Shown piece by piece: positions 44,826 through 56,228 of a DNA stretch of 64,000 nt. The notes below the pieces were generated by a model. The model did not search any database, was not told the origin of the DNA, and worked only from the letters and a program-made list of their open reading frames with translations. The stretch comes from Gautieria morchelliformis (Eukaryota; Basidiomycota; Agaricomycetes; Gomphales; Gomphaceae), in contig WHVA01000308.1 in NCBI GenBank assembly GCA_015179125.1, positions 62,001 to 126,000 of the forward strand, read 5' to 3'. A program made the position numbers and the translations under genes. The first letter of the stretch is position 1; each line of letters begins with the position of its first letter.

Positions 44826-45320
44826 TCAACTGGTCACCCAAAAGTGAACACTACACCATAAAAAAAAAAAGATAAAGACGAGCCCCAACATGAACGACTT
44901 TGTGCCATCTCGAACATAATCAGAGACGGCCAAGTTAAAGAAGCACGTCTTAGAATCAGCTCCATACTCCGCATTATTAATCACAGCCCCCACACCCCAA
45001 ATGGCCACAGATGTGTCATCTGGAATGTTATCTTCATAACTGTCGGCCTTTGGATCTCCAGGATATGGTACAATAGATATCACATCCATCAAAACCTTGG
45101 AAGATGGGGGGGCAAAGATGTGACCAACAATGCGGGCAATAGTGTTATCTGGCAACAGGCACTCCCCAGGAGGACTATAGACACAAAGGTCAACAGGGAT
45201 TGTCATATCCTCATGGGTGGTCTGCAACACAGTATTACCATGGCAGTAGTAAGTAGGAGACGTTGTTTGACAACAGCCCCCAGTAACGCAAAGGTTGGCA
45301 GTTAGATTGACGGTAGACAT
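44826..45320 (-). CDS. Unrecognised small protein, divergent gene 1
   Basis: A minus-strand frame from ATG 45320 (MSTVNLTANLCVTGGCCQTT) through SSKVLMDVISIVPYPGDP and DDTSVAIWGVGAVINNAEYG to about KTCFFNLAVSDYVRDGTKSF; the last 20 residues are hydrophobic and may be intron read-through (a T-rich stretch follows). Composition and the conserved-looking DVISIVPYPGDP block suggest a genuine protein. An OB-fold-like layout (alternating strands, about 110 residues) is possible but is only an impression. The downstream part may be missing because the KDZ/gypsy complex begins at about 44825. It is divergent from the gene at 45636, sharing about 315 bases of upstream sequence. Confidence 0.5.
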   Translation of the reverse strand: MSTVNLTANLCVTGGCCQTTSPTYYCHGNTVLQTTHEDMTIPVDLCVYSPPGECLLPDNTIARIVGHIFAPPSSKVLMDVISIVPYPGDPKADSYEDNIPDDTSVAIWGVGAVINNAEYGADSKTCFFNLAVSDYVRDGTKSFMLGLVFIFFFLWCSVHFWVTS

Positions 45321-45635
45321 ATGTATAATACAAAAACTACCAGACGGACAGGGAACTTATACTCCAACCATCCTCAACACTGCTGTCCGAATACCATCAC
45401 CTGATCATGTCGTATGTCATGCAAGAACCAATAACCCCCAAAAGACGGATCACATTTGTAAGTATGTTTCAGATAGGAACATTCATTCAACAGCCATGAA
45501 CCTTTGTTGGATTTCTAATGATGTCTCTCATGTGTAAATATGTTTCACATAAGCGGCATTGCGTGAACTAAGCAATATAAATACTCATCCACAACCCCTG
45601 CTACCACTAAATCACCTTCACATCCAATCACCCAG
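45321..45635. promoter_or_regulatory. Shared upstream region of a divergent gene pair
   Basis: 315 bases between two divergent start codons, AT-rich, with a TATA-like AATATAAATA at 45576-45585 about 55 bases before the plus-strand start and CATATGTATAAT at about 45319-45330 by the minus-strand start. Bidirectional control is inferred from spacing alone. Confidence 0.35.
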
Positions 45636-45989
45636 ATGCCCGGGCGCTCGACTAAAGCTACAGAGAGAAAGGGCAGGAGTAGAAACGTGTGCCAATTTAA
45701 CAGCACACGCCACGACGGCTAACGTCTATTACAGACCAGTCGCCCCGAAGTCTCGATGGAGACCGCAGTTGATGAATTGATCCAAGTCTTCGAGACTACA
45801 CACCCTCCCTATCATCCTCACGGCCTCTCATCCAGAGACTGCATGCTGCTGTTGCTGAGAGATATAGAAATTCTGGAGTATGAAGTCACAACCCTTCCAG
45901 GCCCTGTGGAAGCGTTGATGCACATTGCCAATCACATCCAATGCGTCAGAGGCCACTTACTGGAAATTATTAACGACGACGACACATGA
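45636..45989 (+). CDS. Unrecognised 101-residue protein, divergent gene 2
   Basis: Two exons, 45636-45686 and 45735-45989, join in phase 0 across a 48-nt GT-AG intron with branch site GGCTAACG. The product begins MPGRSTKATERKGRSRNTSR (basic) and continues TAVDELIQVFETTHPPYHPH, then a helical segment SRDCMLLLLRDIEILEYEVT and ends GHLLEIINDDDT. Without the intron the first frame ends at a TAA, so splicing is needed. It is small, probably all-helical and soluble, with no signal peptide. Family unknown. The neat splice and protein-like composition argue for a real gene; it is the partner of the divergent gene at 45320. Confidence 0.55.
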
Positions 45990-47847
45990 AGGTAGTGGTG
46001 ATCATTACACAATAGTCAAAGTGGATTGGGAAAACACGAGATGAAACCGGTAACCGTTCAGCCAACGACCTGTATTAATAGCAGACCACATTACCTTTTT
46101 TTGATTCCCTACTCGTTGTTGAACGAAGTATAAGCAAGCGATGGTGTCCAAATAAAATCCAAATAAAAGCAACGACAATTACCTGTCCAACGTAGGGTAA
46201 GTATATGACTGTGAGAGAGAGAGAGAACGTATGCTGGCGAAGGGACAATAGACACATCTGCGCAGTTCTTGAACCTGGGAATAGTGCTCATCCCTGTCAC
46301 CCCTGCCTCAATACCCAGGACTACGTCAAATCCCCCACGTCTGCCAGCCAAACATCTTCATCAATCACCACTGTCGTCAACAGAACAGTCTCGTCACCCA
46401 CTGAACTCCCCAGGGTGTATAGCTCCCACACCAGAATCCCAATTGCGCACGCGTCCATGGGATGAAACACCATGTTGTCCAAACCCCCGCACAATGGACA
46501 ATCTGGAGCCCAGTCCACACCTCGTCCAGAAGGTTGTAACCCCATCCATGAGTGTCTTACCACGCGACAGTCAGTGACAATCAAGGAAACAGAAATAAAA
46601 AAGGTTCGGACCACAACACACGTGGGGCATCTTTGAGTTGTGGGACATTTCACTCTGGGATTGACATCTGAAGACAGGTTCCGCGCTAAGGGTCATATGG
46701 GAGTCTGTGAGAGGTGTTCAGTAAGTTGTTTGACATATGGTAAGCATACTTTACTGAACCACTAACTCGCCCAAGCCCGTCCATATCTCAACGCTAACAA
46801 CAGTCCGTGGTAGGTGAGTGATGTTGCCGCTTTTCACCGGAGTGATTCCTGAGAAAATTTGTGCAGCTAGTGCAATGGGCCTCCAAGTCGTGTGCATCAT
46901 GGTGGGTGGATCTTCACTGAGTCGAGCACCTCCCACCACAGATCTGTCTCCAGTCACGCTTCGAAGCACATATAAGTCCAAGGGAATGTGGCTCCAGTGT
47001 CTTCTCCGTCGATATTTCCGCCCAGCCGCATCCTATCTGCATCGCCATGCGCTCAGTACCTGAAGTCACGCGTGCCAGGAATGCATTGATGTCCTTCACA
47101 GGGTTCATCCTCCAGCCCCCAAGGATGCACTACCGTGAGCATGTCATGTGCTTCTCGATACAATGAAATCACCTCAGCCAGGTGCTCCACCCAGCATGCA
47201 CACCTCACAGTCCAGCATCCCTGCACGCCTCGCAGTCCAGAATCCCAATAACCCCCGGCACAGTCAGATGAAACACCATATCGTCCTGCTTGTGGTCTCT
47301 GTGGACAATCTGGACCCTGGATTTTACGCGAGGTTGGAATGGTGTCGATGAGCGTGTCTTACCGAGCGAGTGTTAGAAAGAAACACAAACCAAAAAGAAA
47401 AGGGGAGGTTGACCAGCATGTGACATAACAGGTAAGCTGCAACAATGATGGCGAGTGAAACAAATGGACCCACAACACCAGTCTTGTGACCTATGACGAC
47501 ACACCCATCAATGCTCACGAGAAAAAGAAACAAATAAGAGACAAGAAGCATGTAAGGGGTGACAACAGAAGGACAGAATCATGGCAAGAAGAAAAAGTAA
47601 GACCAATAAATTTGGTGACGTGGCTCAAAAGCGAGGATGGATCAACAAAAGAAGAATTGTTCAATAGGACATCGACCCCAACCGGTTCGCAAGCATGGAG
47701 CTGTAAACACGTGGAAAGAAAGGTGGGTGCGATACGAATGTTTGACGGCAAAAATGAAGGACCAACAGTGAGACAAATGGAGACGTGGCCCAAAAAGGCT
47801 GGGAAATCCAAGTCAAACAGGGGCAAATGGACACAAACTTTCACACG
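45990..47847. other. Minus-strand coding-like fragments, partly duplicated
   Basis: No gene can be assembled. Minus-strand stretches look protein-like: 46510-46321 (DNMVFHPMDACAIGILVWEL, TTVVIDEDVWLADVGD), 46351-46270 (VVLGIEAGVTGMSTIPRFKN) and 46981-46751 (VLRSVTGDRSVVGGARLSED, ALAAQIFSGITPVKSGNITH). A diverged second copy of the first occurs at about 47230-47320 (DDMVFHLTVPGVIGILD). Positions 47470-47847 are repetitive, with recurring GGACAAATGGA(C/G)ACxxx-like words. I take this as remnants of one unrecognised gene family or a decayed mobile element. Confidence 0.3.
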
Positions 47848-48270
47848 TCATATGCTTAATAGAAGAGTAATATAATGTGAGTGTGCAAACCAACCTGTTG
47901 CATCAACCATCCCAACCTGTTCAACAGCATAGTACAAGAAATTGAAAGGACGGTCTGATTCACCACTCTCCACTGTGGCTTGAAACTGAGCTGCATGCCG
48001 TCGCAAAAAGGCTTTGTAAGCAGAAAAAAACTCTTCAATGGGGTTGTAATCCGGTGAATAGGGGGGCAGGTAAAGTAGCTTGATCCCCCTTGAATACTGA
48101 TCAGATACTATGATAAACCAACCAGAGATATAACTTACTTTGCATCACAAATTTCCTCAACAGCCGGCACATGATGTATTTGGCAGTTGTCCATGACTAG
48201 GACACTGTGCTTCTCTGGATAGGGGTTCATAACACTTGTCAGCTCCTCGACTAGGGGAGCGTTCGAGAGC
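47848..48270 (-). pseudogene. Tc1/mariner-like DDE transposase, C-terminal fragment
   Basis: Minus-strand remains of a DDE transposase: LSNAPLVEELTSVMNPYPEK, then SVLVMDNCQIHHVPAVEEI with the second catalytic Asp (VMDN), a 54-nt GT-AG intron, and GIKLLYLPPYSPDYNPIEEF with the family's YSPDXNPIE signature and third acidic residue. The end, WFAHSHYITLLLSI and TGA at 47848-47850, looks natural. The N-terminal half, including the DNA-binding part and first Asp, is missing: sequence becomes unrelated at about 48270, beside a perfect-looking palindrome. Fragment of a fungal Tc1/mariner-type element; inactive. Confidence 0.75.
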
Positions 48271-48282
48271 CCTAGACACCCT

Positions 48283-48350
48283 CTCTGTGTCCATCTTCTC
48301 TGCGATGTTAACCAGCTGAGATTAACATCACAGAGAAGATGGACACAGAG
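48283..48350. repeat. 68-bp palindrome
   Basis: Arms CTCTGTGTCCATCTTCTCTG and its reverse complement, extended by (C/T)GATGTTAA, around a 10-base centre CCAGCTGAGA. It would form a stem of about 28 bp. It lies exactly where the transposase fragment ends and may mark a rearrangement, a foldback junction or a terminal repeat. Confidence 0.7.
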
Positions 48351-49258
48351 ACTTGATCTAGAGTGCGGAGGGTCTGGGCTTGATCAAATGCAACCCGAAG
48401 GGTGACATACCTCCCGTGTACTATGTGCAGTTGGGTTTGGGGGAGATGCGGATACTTATGCCAGCATGGAAAGTATCTTTCAAGGAGGTGTTTTATATCT
48501 GGTTCAATATCCATAAATCTGCATGTGTCCGTCACGGCACGTGGCGCCTTTATCGTATAAAGGAAGGTCCCTTTATGTTTCAAATAGAACCAGGCTCAAG
48601 ATAAGCCAGAAGTTGAGAAAACAAGGCACTTATCAGTGATTACAAACTTTTACAATAATTGATCGCATGACATAACCATTTCTTTGTGAAGTGGTGACAT
48701 ACTAATTCGACTGCAGTGGCTTGTACTCACCAATGATTAGCTGCCACTTTGAGACTTCTATAGAAACAGAAATAATCAACGCGTGTCTGTGGAGGGAAGG
48801 GTTGTAAGTGTCTCTATCAGTCCAAGGGAACCACGGCATTCGTACAACAATTGGTCCTGAGCTTGTGGCGAAGTGTAGCAATGAACGCGAACCACATGTA
48901 CCGGGGCCGCTGCCTATGATAAGAGCATGGCACTCGTGTAGATACGCAACAGAACCAGGCGGCGGCCCGCTGGAGAGACGAAGCTATCTTGATGCTAAGA
49001 TATCGGGACCAGATAAAGCGCCTTAGGGTGCTATGCAGCTTGGAGTCTGACCAGGATCCCACCTGTAGAACCATCTCTTGCAGCTTGCTACAGCAATATG
49101 TTCGTAGTGCCTCTGTGTCATAAAGCATGACCCAGGTAGGGACTCGCTCAATTAGTGCATCTTACTCTTGCAGCATTTTCCATCAGGTGCCAGTTGAAGA
49201 TAGAGTAAAAAGAACGTACTTATCAAATGTCCATGTGGTATTGACTTCCTTTATCCAA
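48351..49258. other. No recognisable gene
   Basis: No family recognised in either strand. A minus-strand stretch (48550-48360) containing YFPCWHKYPHLPQTQLHIVH looks mildly protein-like. The region ends at the LINE B target duplication. Confidence 0.35.
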
Positions 49259-49267
49259 GTGTCGTTA

Positions 49268-52200
49268 TTTTTTTTTTTTATGTCATTTTATTCGACCGCA
49301 GGTGTACCTATGATGGTCGCTGCACACATTGTACTTAATAAAGGGCGGGCCTTCCTCCTCGCTCCCTGAGGCTCCCGCCCACTGCGTTCTCGAGTGGGCG
49401 GTAGCACCGGCGACGAACCTTCTCCCCTGCCGGCCCAACTCCCTCGGAGTCGTTTACCACCCCCCTCTGTTGTGAGATAAGGTACTCCCGCTCTCCGCTT
49501 GGTCATTTCATCCCATGTGGTTGGTCTGTCATGCTAAGTGCTCGGCCGCCGGAGCGGGCCTGCACGACATGTGGGAGCGCCGCAGCCATAAAAGAATAAA
49601 GAGAAAGGTCCGGAGTGTGTTGTTGCACCATGTCGCCCGGACGTTTGGTCCTGAGCCCAATCCCTCATTCCCCGCTGTGTCAAGTCTTATCATGTCGTTG
49701 CTCAAGCTAGGTGGGTTGATGGGTTGATGTTTCGGCTAGCTTAGTGCTGTGTTGCTGTCCTTTCCGGTTGTGATCGCTTGTCTGTGTGGATATGATCTCG
49801 TCATCTGACAGGTAAATGGGGGGTGACATCACCGAAAGTGCTCTCTAGCCGCTTTGTCTCTGCCATGTAGAATAAGAGCACTGTCATCCCCTTGGTGCTC
49901 CCTAGAAGTGTCTTCGCCGACTTGGACCTGCATCCCATTTTTCGATGAAGTTTGTGTCTGGTGTGCTTGTAGGCGCGGCAGTCGAACATGAAGTGATGCA
50001 CCGTTTCATCAGCTGATGAGCACGCCGGGCATAGGGGTGACATGGCCCTCTTGATTCTGTGGAGATGGCTGTTGAGGGGGATGTGGCCCGTCCGTAGTTG
50101 CGTGATCAGACTGGTTTGGGCCCGGGTGAAGTCGGACGTCATCTTGTGGTAGCTGTTGGAGGGGAGGCTCTCATCTATCCTCTCCAGTCTGGAAAAACGG
50201 GGCGAGACCATCCATTGTCTCCGCCATTCCTGTCTCTGATCTGTGCGAAAGCACTGACATGCAGCAGCCACGCTGCGCGGTAGCAGTTCCAATGATAGGA
50301 AGACTGGGAGCTCACTCTGTGGACTGCTATCCCCTTTAGCCGCCTTTCTCGCTTCTGAGTCCACCGCTTCGTTTCCTTCCACGTCAGCCTGTCCAGAGAT
50401 CCATGTGACCTTGAGCTTGACTCTGCGCCTCCGCGTCAGCCTAGCCACCCCGTTGGCCATGTTGTTGGCACACTCTAGGATGTGCTGAGCCAGCCTGGAC
50501 TGTACACAGCCAATGGACTGTATGATGGCCTGGTTGTCCAGCAGGACCGTCGCCTCCTTAATCCCTTTCTCTCTTGACAGGAGTTCCAGGGCTAATACGA
50601 CACTGATTGCCTCTGCCTCGTATGTAGTATGGTCAGCTAGTGAGCCCAAGTGATACCTCACCGCTTTGACCTTCCGTCCTCCCTTGTACAAGACCGCTGC
50701 AGCCCCTGCCCCCTGCTCCAGGCCGGAACCATCTGTGTAGACCTTGGTGTCCGTGGCATCATTCATGTCATCCTCCTTGGACTCCTCCCTGGTGGGTGCT
50801 ATCTCTGTGGTGAAGAGCTGGGCCGCATCGGGTGGCTGCAGGGCCAGCTCGATCTTCTCATAGGCATCCGGAGTGAGGTGGAAGGTGTGAAGAAGCTGGT
50901 GCAGTGAGGAGGGGTGTCTTTTTACAAGACGTCTAGCGCATGATCGCGCCGGCCGGTATAGCGGGTGGGCCTTTGGTAGGGTGACGAGTCGGAGAGCCAC
51001 CCGGTGACACACTTCTCGCATCAGCAGTTCGATGGGCATGACATTGGTGTGGGCTTCCAGGACATCCATTGCTGTCGTCCTCATCGTTCCAGTAATAGCC
51101 ATGGTTGCTATCCTTTTTACCGAGGTTAGTTTTTTAGCTACTCCTACCGACCCCTTAGCCTTTTTTCCTCCCTCCTGCCTCGTCACTGGGGTGAACCAGA
51201 CATCTGCAGCGTATGTGAACTTGGGGATGGCTACAGCTCGGTATAACTGTCTCATGAGGCCAGCACACACGCCTGTCGATGGTTTAGACAATCTGCGAAA
51301 GAGCAAGGTCCACTTAGCAGCTTTTGCCACGGCTTTCTCCGCTTGTAGGTTCCATCACAGCTCCTCGTCCAGGAATACGCCTAGGAACTTGTGGGCCTTA
51401 GCCGACTCAATATCCGCATCTTCGTAGCGGAATTTAGGCCTCATCATTGGCCTTGTCTTACCTGCGCGCGCTGGATCCGGCACCCTCCTCCTCGAGAAGC
51501 ACACCACCGTGAATTTCATCTTTTCAAACCTGGAGTTGTTGGTGACCATCCATTCCTTCACGCCACCTGGCTTCAACAGCATCTCCCTGAGGCTGTCATA
51601 AGCCTCCTCGTAGGTGTCCCCTTCGGCGTACAAGTTTGTGTCGTCCACAAAGGCAACCGCGGCCTGTCCTTTCCTGTCTGGGATGTCTAAAAGGTCAGCG
51701 TTATAGTATAGGTAGAGGATCATAGATAGCGGGTCCCTGTCCTATGCCATTGTCTATCGCCACCCAATCGGATGTGTAGTCGTCGAATCATAGCTTCGTG
51801 CATCTGCTTTCCAGCATCCTTTCCACAAACAGGACATACTCTTCCAGGACCCGCCGCTTATGCATGTTGTGGAGGAGCCAGTCTGTGACCGCGTTTGGAA
51901 AGGCACCCTCGATATCCAGGAACAGCATTACCACCACCTTCTTCCGTTGCCAGGCCCCTTTGATTCTGTTGACTACCAGGTGCAGGGAGTCTGTCGTGGT
52001 GCGCCCAGGCCTCCCCCCGAAGTGGTTCACAGGTAGGAGGTGGTATTTCTCTGTCATGTACACCAGGTCCTCTGACACAATTGCTGTCAAAAGTTTGCCG
52101 ATGGTGTTGAGGAGTGCTATGGGCCGGTAGGCTTTAGGCACGTCGTAGCTGGCCTTGCCTGGTTTCCGGAGGACGATCGTGACCCACATCCTCCAGTTAT

Positions 52201-53848
52201 CGCTGTATGTTTGCAACGTGAAAGTGGCGTGGAAGATATAAAGGAGGTACTCAGCGATCAAATCTATCGACTCCTTCAAGACGATGTTTGGAATGCCATC
52301 ATCACCCGGTGCCTTGTGGGGCTTAAGCCTGGCTATCTGTCTCCTGATTTGCTCCTCATGCAGCTGGAAGCTGTGTGCGACCCTTTTCAGGTAGTGGAAG
52401 TGCTGCGGGATCTGTGTCTCAGGCGGCTTCGGTGGAAAGAAGGTGCCAGCCAGGAGCTTGCTCTTGTCCGTGTTCGTCTCGGCCGACCACTCCACCCCAT
52501 CCGTGGTGCGGCCTCTCAGTGTCAGTACCCTGGACTTGCTGCCATCTGACGCAGGGTTTGACAGGTATCTATTGGCCGACCATAGCATGTGATCATCGAT
52601 GTCCTCTAGGTAGTCGGCCCAATGCTGCGCCTTGGCCCTTTTTATCGCCTTGCCGTATTCAACACTGATCCTGCGATGTTCCTGGTGGGAGGGATGGTCA
52701 GCGATCGCGCGGCAACGATATGATTCATTGTTGATTTTGTTCTTAGTCTTCTTAAGTGTCATGAGCTCCCTACTCCACCACCGGCGCGAGTGTGGCACCA
52801 GTTTGGAGAGCGGTACTACTTCACTGATCGTCTCCTGAATGGCAGTCATCAGTGCGTCGACAGCCTCGTTGAACTCAGCTATCGTGTCCAGCTCCTTAGG
52901 TCCTGGCACGACCTCGAGCCACTCCGCCAGTTGCTCCCTAAACAGTTCCCAGTCGACCATTCTGTAGTTCCGGAATGGGGCCAGCGGGTTGTGCGTTGCC
53001 TCTAGATCGAGTACTGTGAGGACTGGCACATGATCCGTGCCCGGCCCCCGCAGCCTGGGGCTGGTGTCGCACGTGACAACTGTCTCGGCCACATTGTCAG
53101 TACAGAACACATTATCTACCCGTGTCCAATTCTTGGTGGCCATTGATTGTAGGGTTGGCGTTCGTTTTGGTAGCGTCATTACCATGTTGTAGTCCGCTAA
53201 TAGTGATATGAGTTCCTCTGCCTCCCTGGTTGCCGCCGCCGTGAACAGATGGTTCCGCTCTTCGTCCCACATAGCATGATGCCTGTTGAAATCACCACAC
53301 CATAGCATGGAGTCGGTTTCCCGCTGGATGAGATTGTGGTGCTCCCTGTCAATGAAGCGGTCGAGTGCCCTAAGGGTGTTGGAGTGGTCGCAGCCGTTAT
53401 ATATATTGAAAATAGTGATTTTGCCTCGTGGGTGTCGGAGCTGGATCACGGTAACGTCGTTCGTGCCTTCAAAAGAGACCTGTGACCACAAGTTGGTGTC
53501 CAGGTTGGCGTTGACTAGAATCACCGATCTTTTTGCGGAGCCATCAGCAAGGTGAGAAGTGGGATAGATCACACGCCAGTTGTGAATTGCTCTGGTATTG
53601 CCCAGGGTGTCGATGTAGGGTTCTTGCAATAGGATGACGTCCCATTCCCTGTGTAGGGCCGAGTTGATAAGGTCATAGTGCGCTTGGTCGGACTTGTTGA
53701 GATTTTGTTGATAGATTCTCAGTCTCGTTGGTATGGGATCTATGGTGTAAGACATTAGTTTCGGCCCGTTGAGGGCAGCCCGTTATCACTATTCACGTCG
53801 CCCCATCTGATGTTGGGGCCCAGTTCGATTCTGTTGGTTGAGGTGATG
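49268..53848 (-). mobile_element. Tad1-like LINE retrotransposon B, 5'-truncated
   Basis: A 4,581-bp LINE in minus orientation with its A tail (T run on plus, about 49268-49279), a 3' UTR of about 520 bases and an almost complete ORF2. It is flanked by the 9-bp duplication GTGTCGTTA (49259-49267 and 53849-53857). ORF1 is lost apart from about 90 bases before ORF2, so it is a typical 5'-truncated insertion. Protein similarity to LINE A is clear but modest, so it belongs to another family of the same clade. Two in-frame TGA codons and one frameshift make it inactive, although little else has decayed. Confidence 0.9.
49801..53755 (-). pseudogene. LINE B ORF2 (EN-RT-RNase H)
   Basis: Starts at ATG 53755 (MSYTIDPIPTRLRIYQQNLN). 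Endonuclease: YQQNLNKS, LLQEPYIDT, WCGDFNRHH, GTDHVPV. RT: KAPGDDGIPNIVLKESI, WVTIVLRKPGKASYDVPKAY, MLFLDIEGAFPN (first Asp), then AVAFVDDTNLYAEG (catalytic Asp pair). RNase H: VYTDGSGLEQG, DHTTYEAEAISVVLALELL, LLDNQAIIQS, and SGQADVEGNEAVDSEA, where the usual HKG is QAD. C-terminal zinc motif CPACSSADETVHHFMFDC. Breaks: TGA at 51788-51790 after ESRCTKL, a frameshift at about 51720-51745, and TGA at 51355-51357 after FLDEEL. Both TGA codons stand where CGA (Arg) would fit the flanking protein. The three pieces otherwise cover the whole ORF2. Confidence 0.9.
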
Positions 53849-53857
53849 GTGTCGTTA

Positions 53858-56228
53858 TGTAATGCGGTAACGTAAATAGTAACTTGCTCCTGACATAGCT
53901 TGCCAATATTGGTGCCGTATGGGAGTTATAAGGACTGCGTGCTTGGTCATGCATGCCACGAAATCACCTCATTACCAGCACCGTCAACGACAAACTTTGA
54001 GGGCTGCACTCATGGACGGGCGAAGCGAAGGACATATACCGCAGGTCCTGCTGGCACTATAAAGTCTTAGGGCTCCGTCCGTCATCATGCTCGGTGCCTG
54101 CGAGTCGTACGGCCGGTCTAGTGCTGGCAGAGGCTGGCTCATGAATTTTTGGAATAGAGCTGAGGCTGCGTGCTGGAAAAGGCTGACTCGTGAAGTCCTG
54201 GAGCATGCAGAGCACGGCACGTGCTGGAAAGGCACTGCAGGAAACAGTCGAAACGCCATCATTGGCACACCTTGCTGCCAAGACGAGGGAACATTATAAG
54301 GGTTGGCATTGCAGTACTTAGGCTGGATCTACGGGTCATGGTGAGCTCTTCAGAGATATCTTCCTATAAATCTGGGCCCGCACCAAGCTGCGGAGAGCCA
54401 ATGAAGCGAGAGCTTCCTATCTATCGCGAAATTCCGGGCATCGTATCTGGTCCATCTGCTGTGTATCATGGATCTCCAGTGATCCTTGATAGGCAGCTCA
54501 TGGACCTCAGTGCTCGCGATGGAGCAATCTGATGAGGGAATTCGTGAGAGGTGCGCCCCAGATATACCGTGCCCTTTCAGATATGAAGGCTTGCGCATGT
54601 CTCCCCAGATATTGCAGGGGTTGGATACTGGCGATGCATCAGATCAGTCAGTAACTCGGAGCCATGCACATGGAAACCTCACTAGGACCAGTAAAAAGAT
54701 GCCGAACACTAGGGATGAGCGTTCCATGCGCATGACACTATGTTCTTGTTATCATCATGATTGACAGGTTTTAGATGGAAATCCTTACCGAACCGTGAGT
54801 CATCTAATGTTGTTGCGTTGGGGCCATCTCATTTACGCCTTCTGTGCCATGTGTTGAGGAAGAACACCCAGCATTTGAGAAACTTGTAGCCCAGTACATA
54901 AGTACTGGGCTATAAGCTTGGAATATGCTGGGGGATGCTTGCTTCACCCTCCATGCTCAATTTGTGCGTGGTCAGGTAATGAGAGGACGCCTCGTATGGA
55001 CTCGGACCCTTCTAGAGACGATTCCCAGATGGGGCTGGACCTGCGTTCTGCTGATAGCTTCCTTGCGCAATTCTCATAGCTTATCAATGTCAGTTCCAAA
55101 ACCGGAATGGGGGAACTTGGTGAAGACTTACACAAGGAGCTTGGGCTAGGCGGCAAGACGCCTGGCACCAATGTGCATCGCTCGGCACCCTTTTTCTCTG
55201 TTCACAATGATCTGCTGTCCCATCGTGGCCAAGGGTCGGTGCTGGTAAGGAGACGGTAGCTTGTTTATTTATTTATTTTCCATTTGGCTTGCTGGGTCGC
55301 TTCCCGTGTCTGCGGCTATAGTTCCTAATTAGCTCCAGTCTGAGGGTTTTCTGGTAGTTTCCTTGCCCACCTGTTGGTCTAACCTTTAAGTTAAGTTCTT
55401 AAGCTGCTCGCCACTCACGTCGTGGCCTTGCTGCGGCTCTAGAGGTCACCTCCCCCGTAGAACAATGGACGAGGCTATTTCAAAGCCCGCTGTCTTTGAA
55501 ATGCTCTTTATTGGTCGGCTGTATCGCGTGCCGCAATACTTAGCGACTGTGTCGGTCTTTTAACAGTGAGTTAGGCATCTCTTCACAGTGTCCAATATGT
55601 TGTATTAACTCTCATTATGGCCCCTCCAGCGACTCCACCCGTCCCAGTAGGTCAACCTCAACGTATGTACATCGATGGCGTGCGCATATTCCCCCAGCTA
55701 TCTTCATGACCGTGTTGACCTTTAGTGGATAGCAAGGCACCTCAAGTTCTGTCCGTTGGCGGTGGTCAGTGGCACTAGGTGGTGACGGGATGCAAGGCGA
55801 CGTTTAGACACGGTTAGTCGTGATGGTAGGCCCCAGCGTTCCTTGTCCTGTTATACAACTTCATACGGTGAGGTCCATGACAATATGATATCCCTTGGCA
55901 GGTCATGCGCGATGGATGGGCGTACACGGGATGACGACCGATGCGGACTACTGCGTCTCCTGGTGGCATGTGTAGGATCTACCCACACCACCGAGCGACG
56001 CACTCTTATAGTCCCACACGTCAATCTCGCTCTCGCATGAGTTGAACTTGCAATGCAACGTCACCTTTTTTATTATTGCGTCATCCTCAGCGGCATGCCC
56101 AGCCAGGCGACACCCACCTTCTCCACCACCTTCGCGCCCCCGCTCCCCACCAGTGCGTATACCTGCCCTGCCCATGTGGCAGCCGCGACGCAACCGGACC
56201 GAGCTGACGTTTTTATTATCTGCGCTAG
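53858..56228. other. Long region without a recognisable gene
   Basis: No family recognised. Plus-strand stretches at 54340-54530 (CGEPMKRELPIYREIPGIVS, GPSAVYHGSPVILDRQLMDL) and 54530-54640 (ERCAPDIPCPFRYEGLRMSP) look protein-like and may be exons of an unknown or decayed gene. Around 55260 there is a TTTATTTATTTATTTT run. At 55616 an ATG opens APPATPPVPVGQPQR followed by a possible GTATGT donor; this could be an upstream exon of an unidentified gene. The part from 56040 leads into the chitin deacetylase locus and may hold its signal-peptide exon, which I could not define. Confidence 0.3.

Noticed and set aside
47486-47875. Plus-strand charged frame (129 codons)
   Set aside because: Lies in imperfectly repetitive sequence and overlaps the end of the Tc1/mariner fragment on the other strand; no family recognised.
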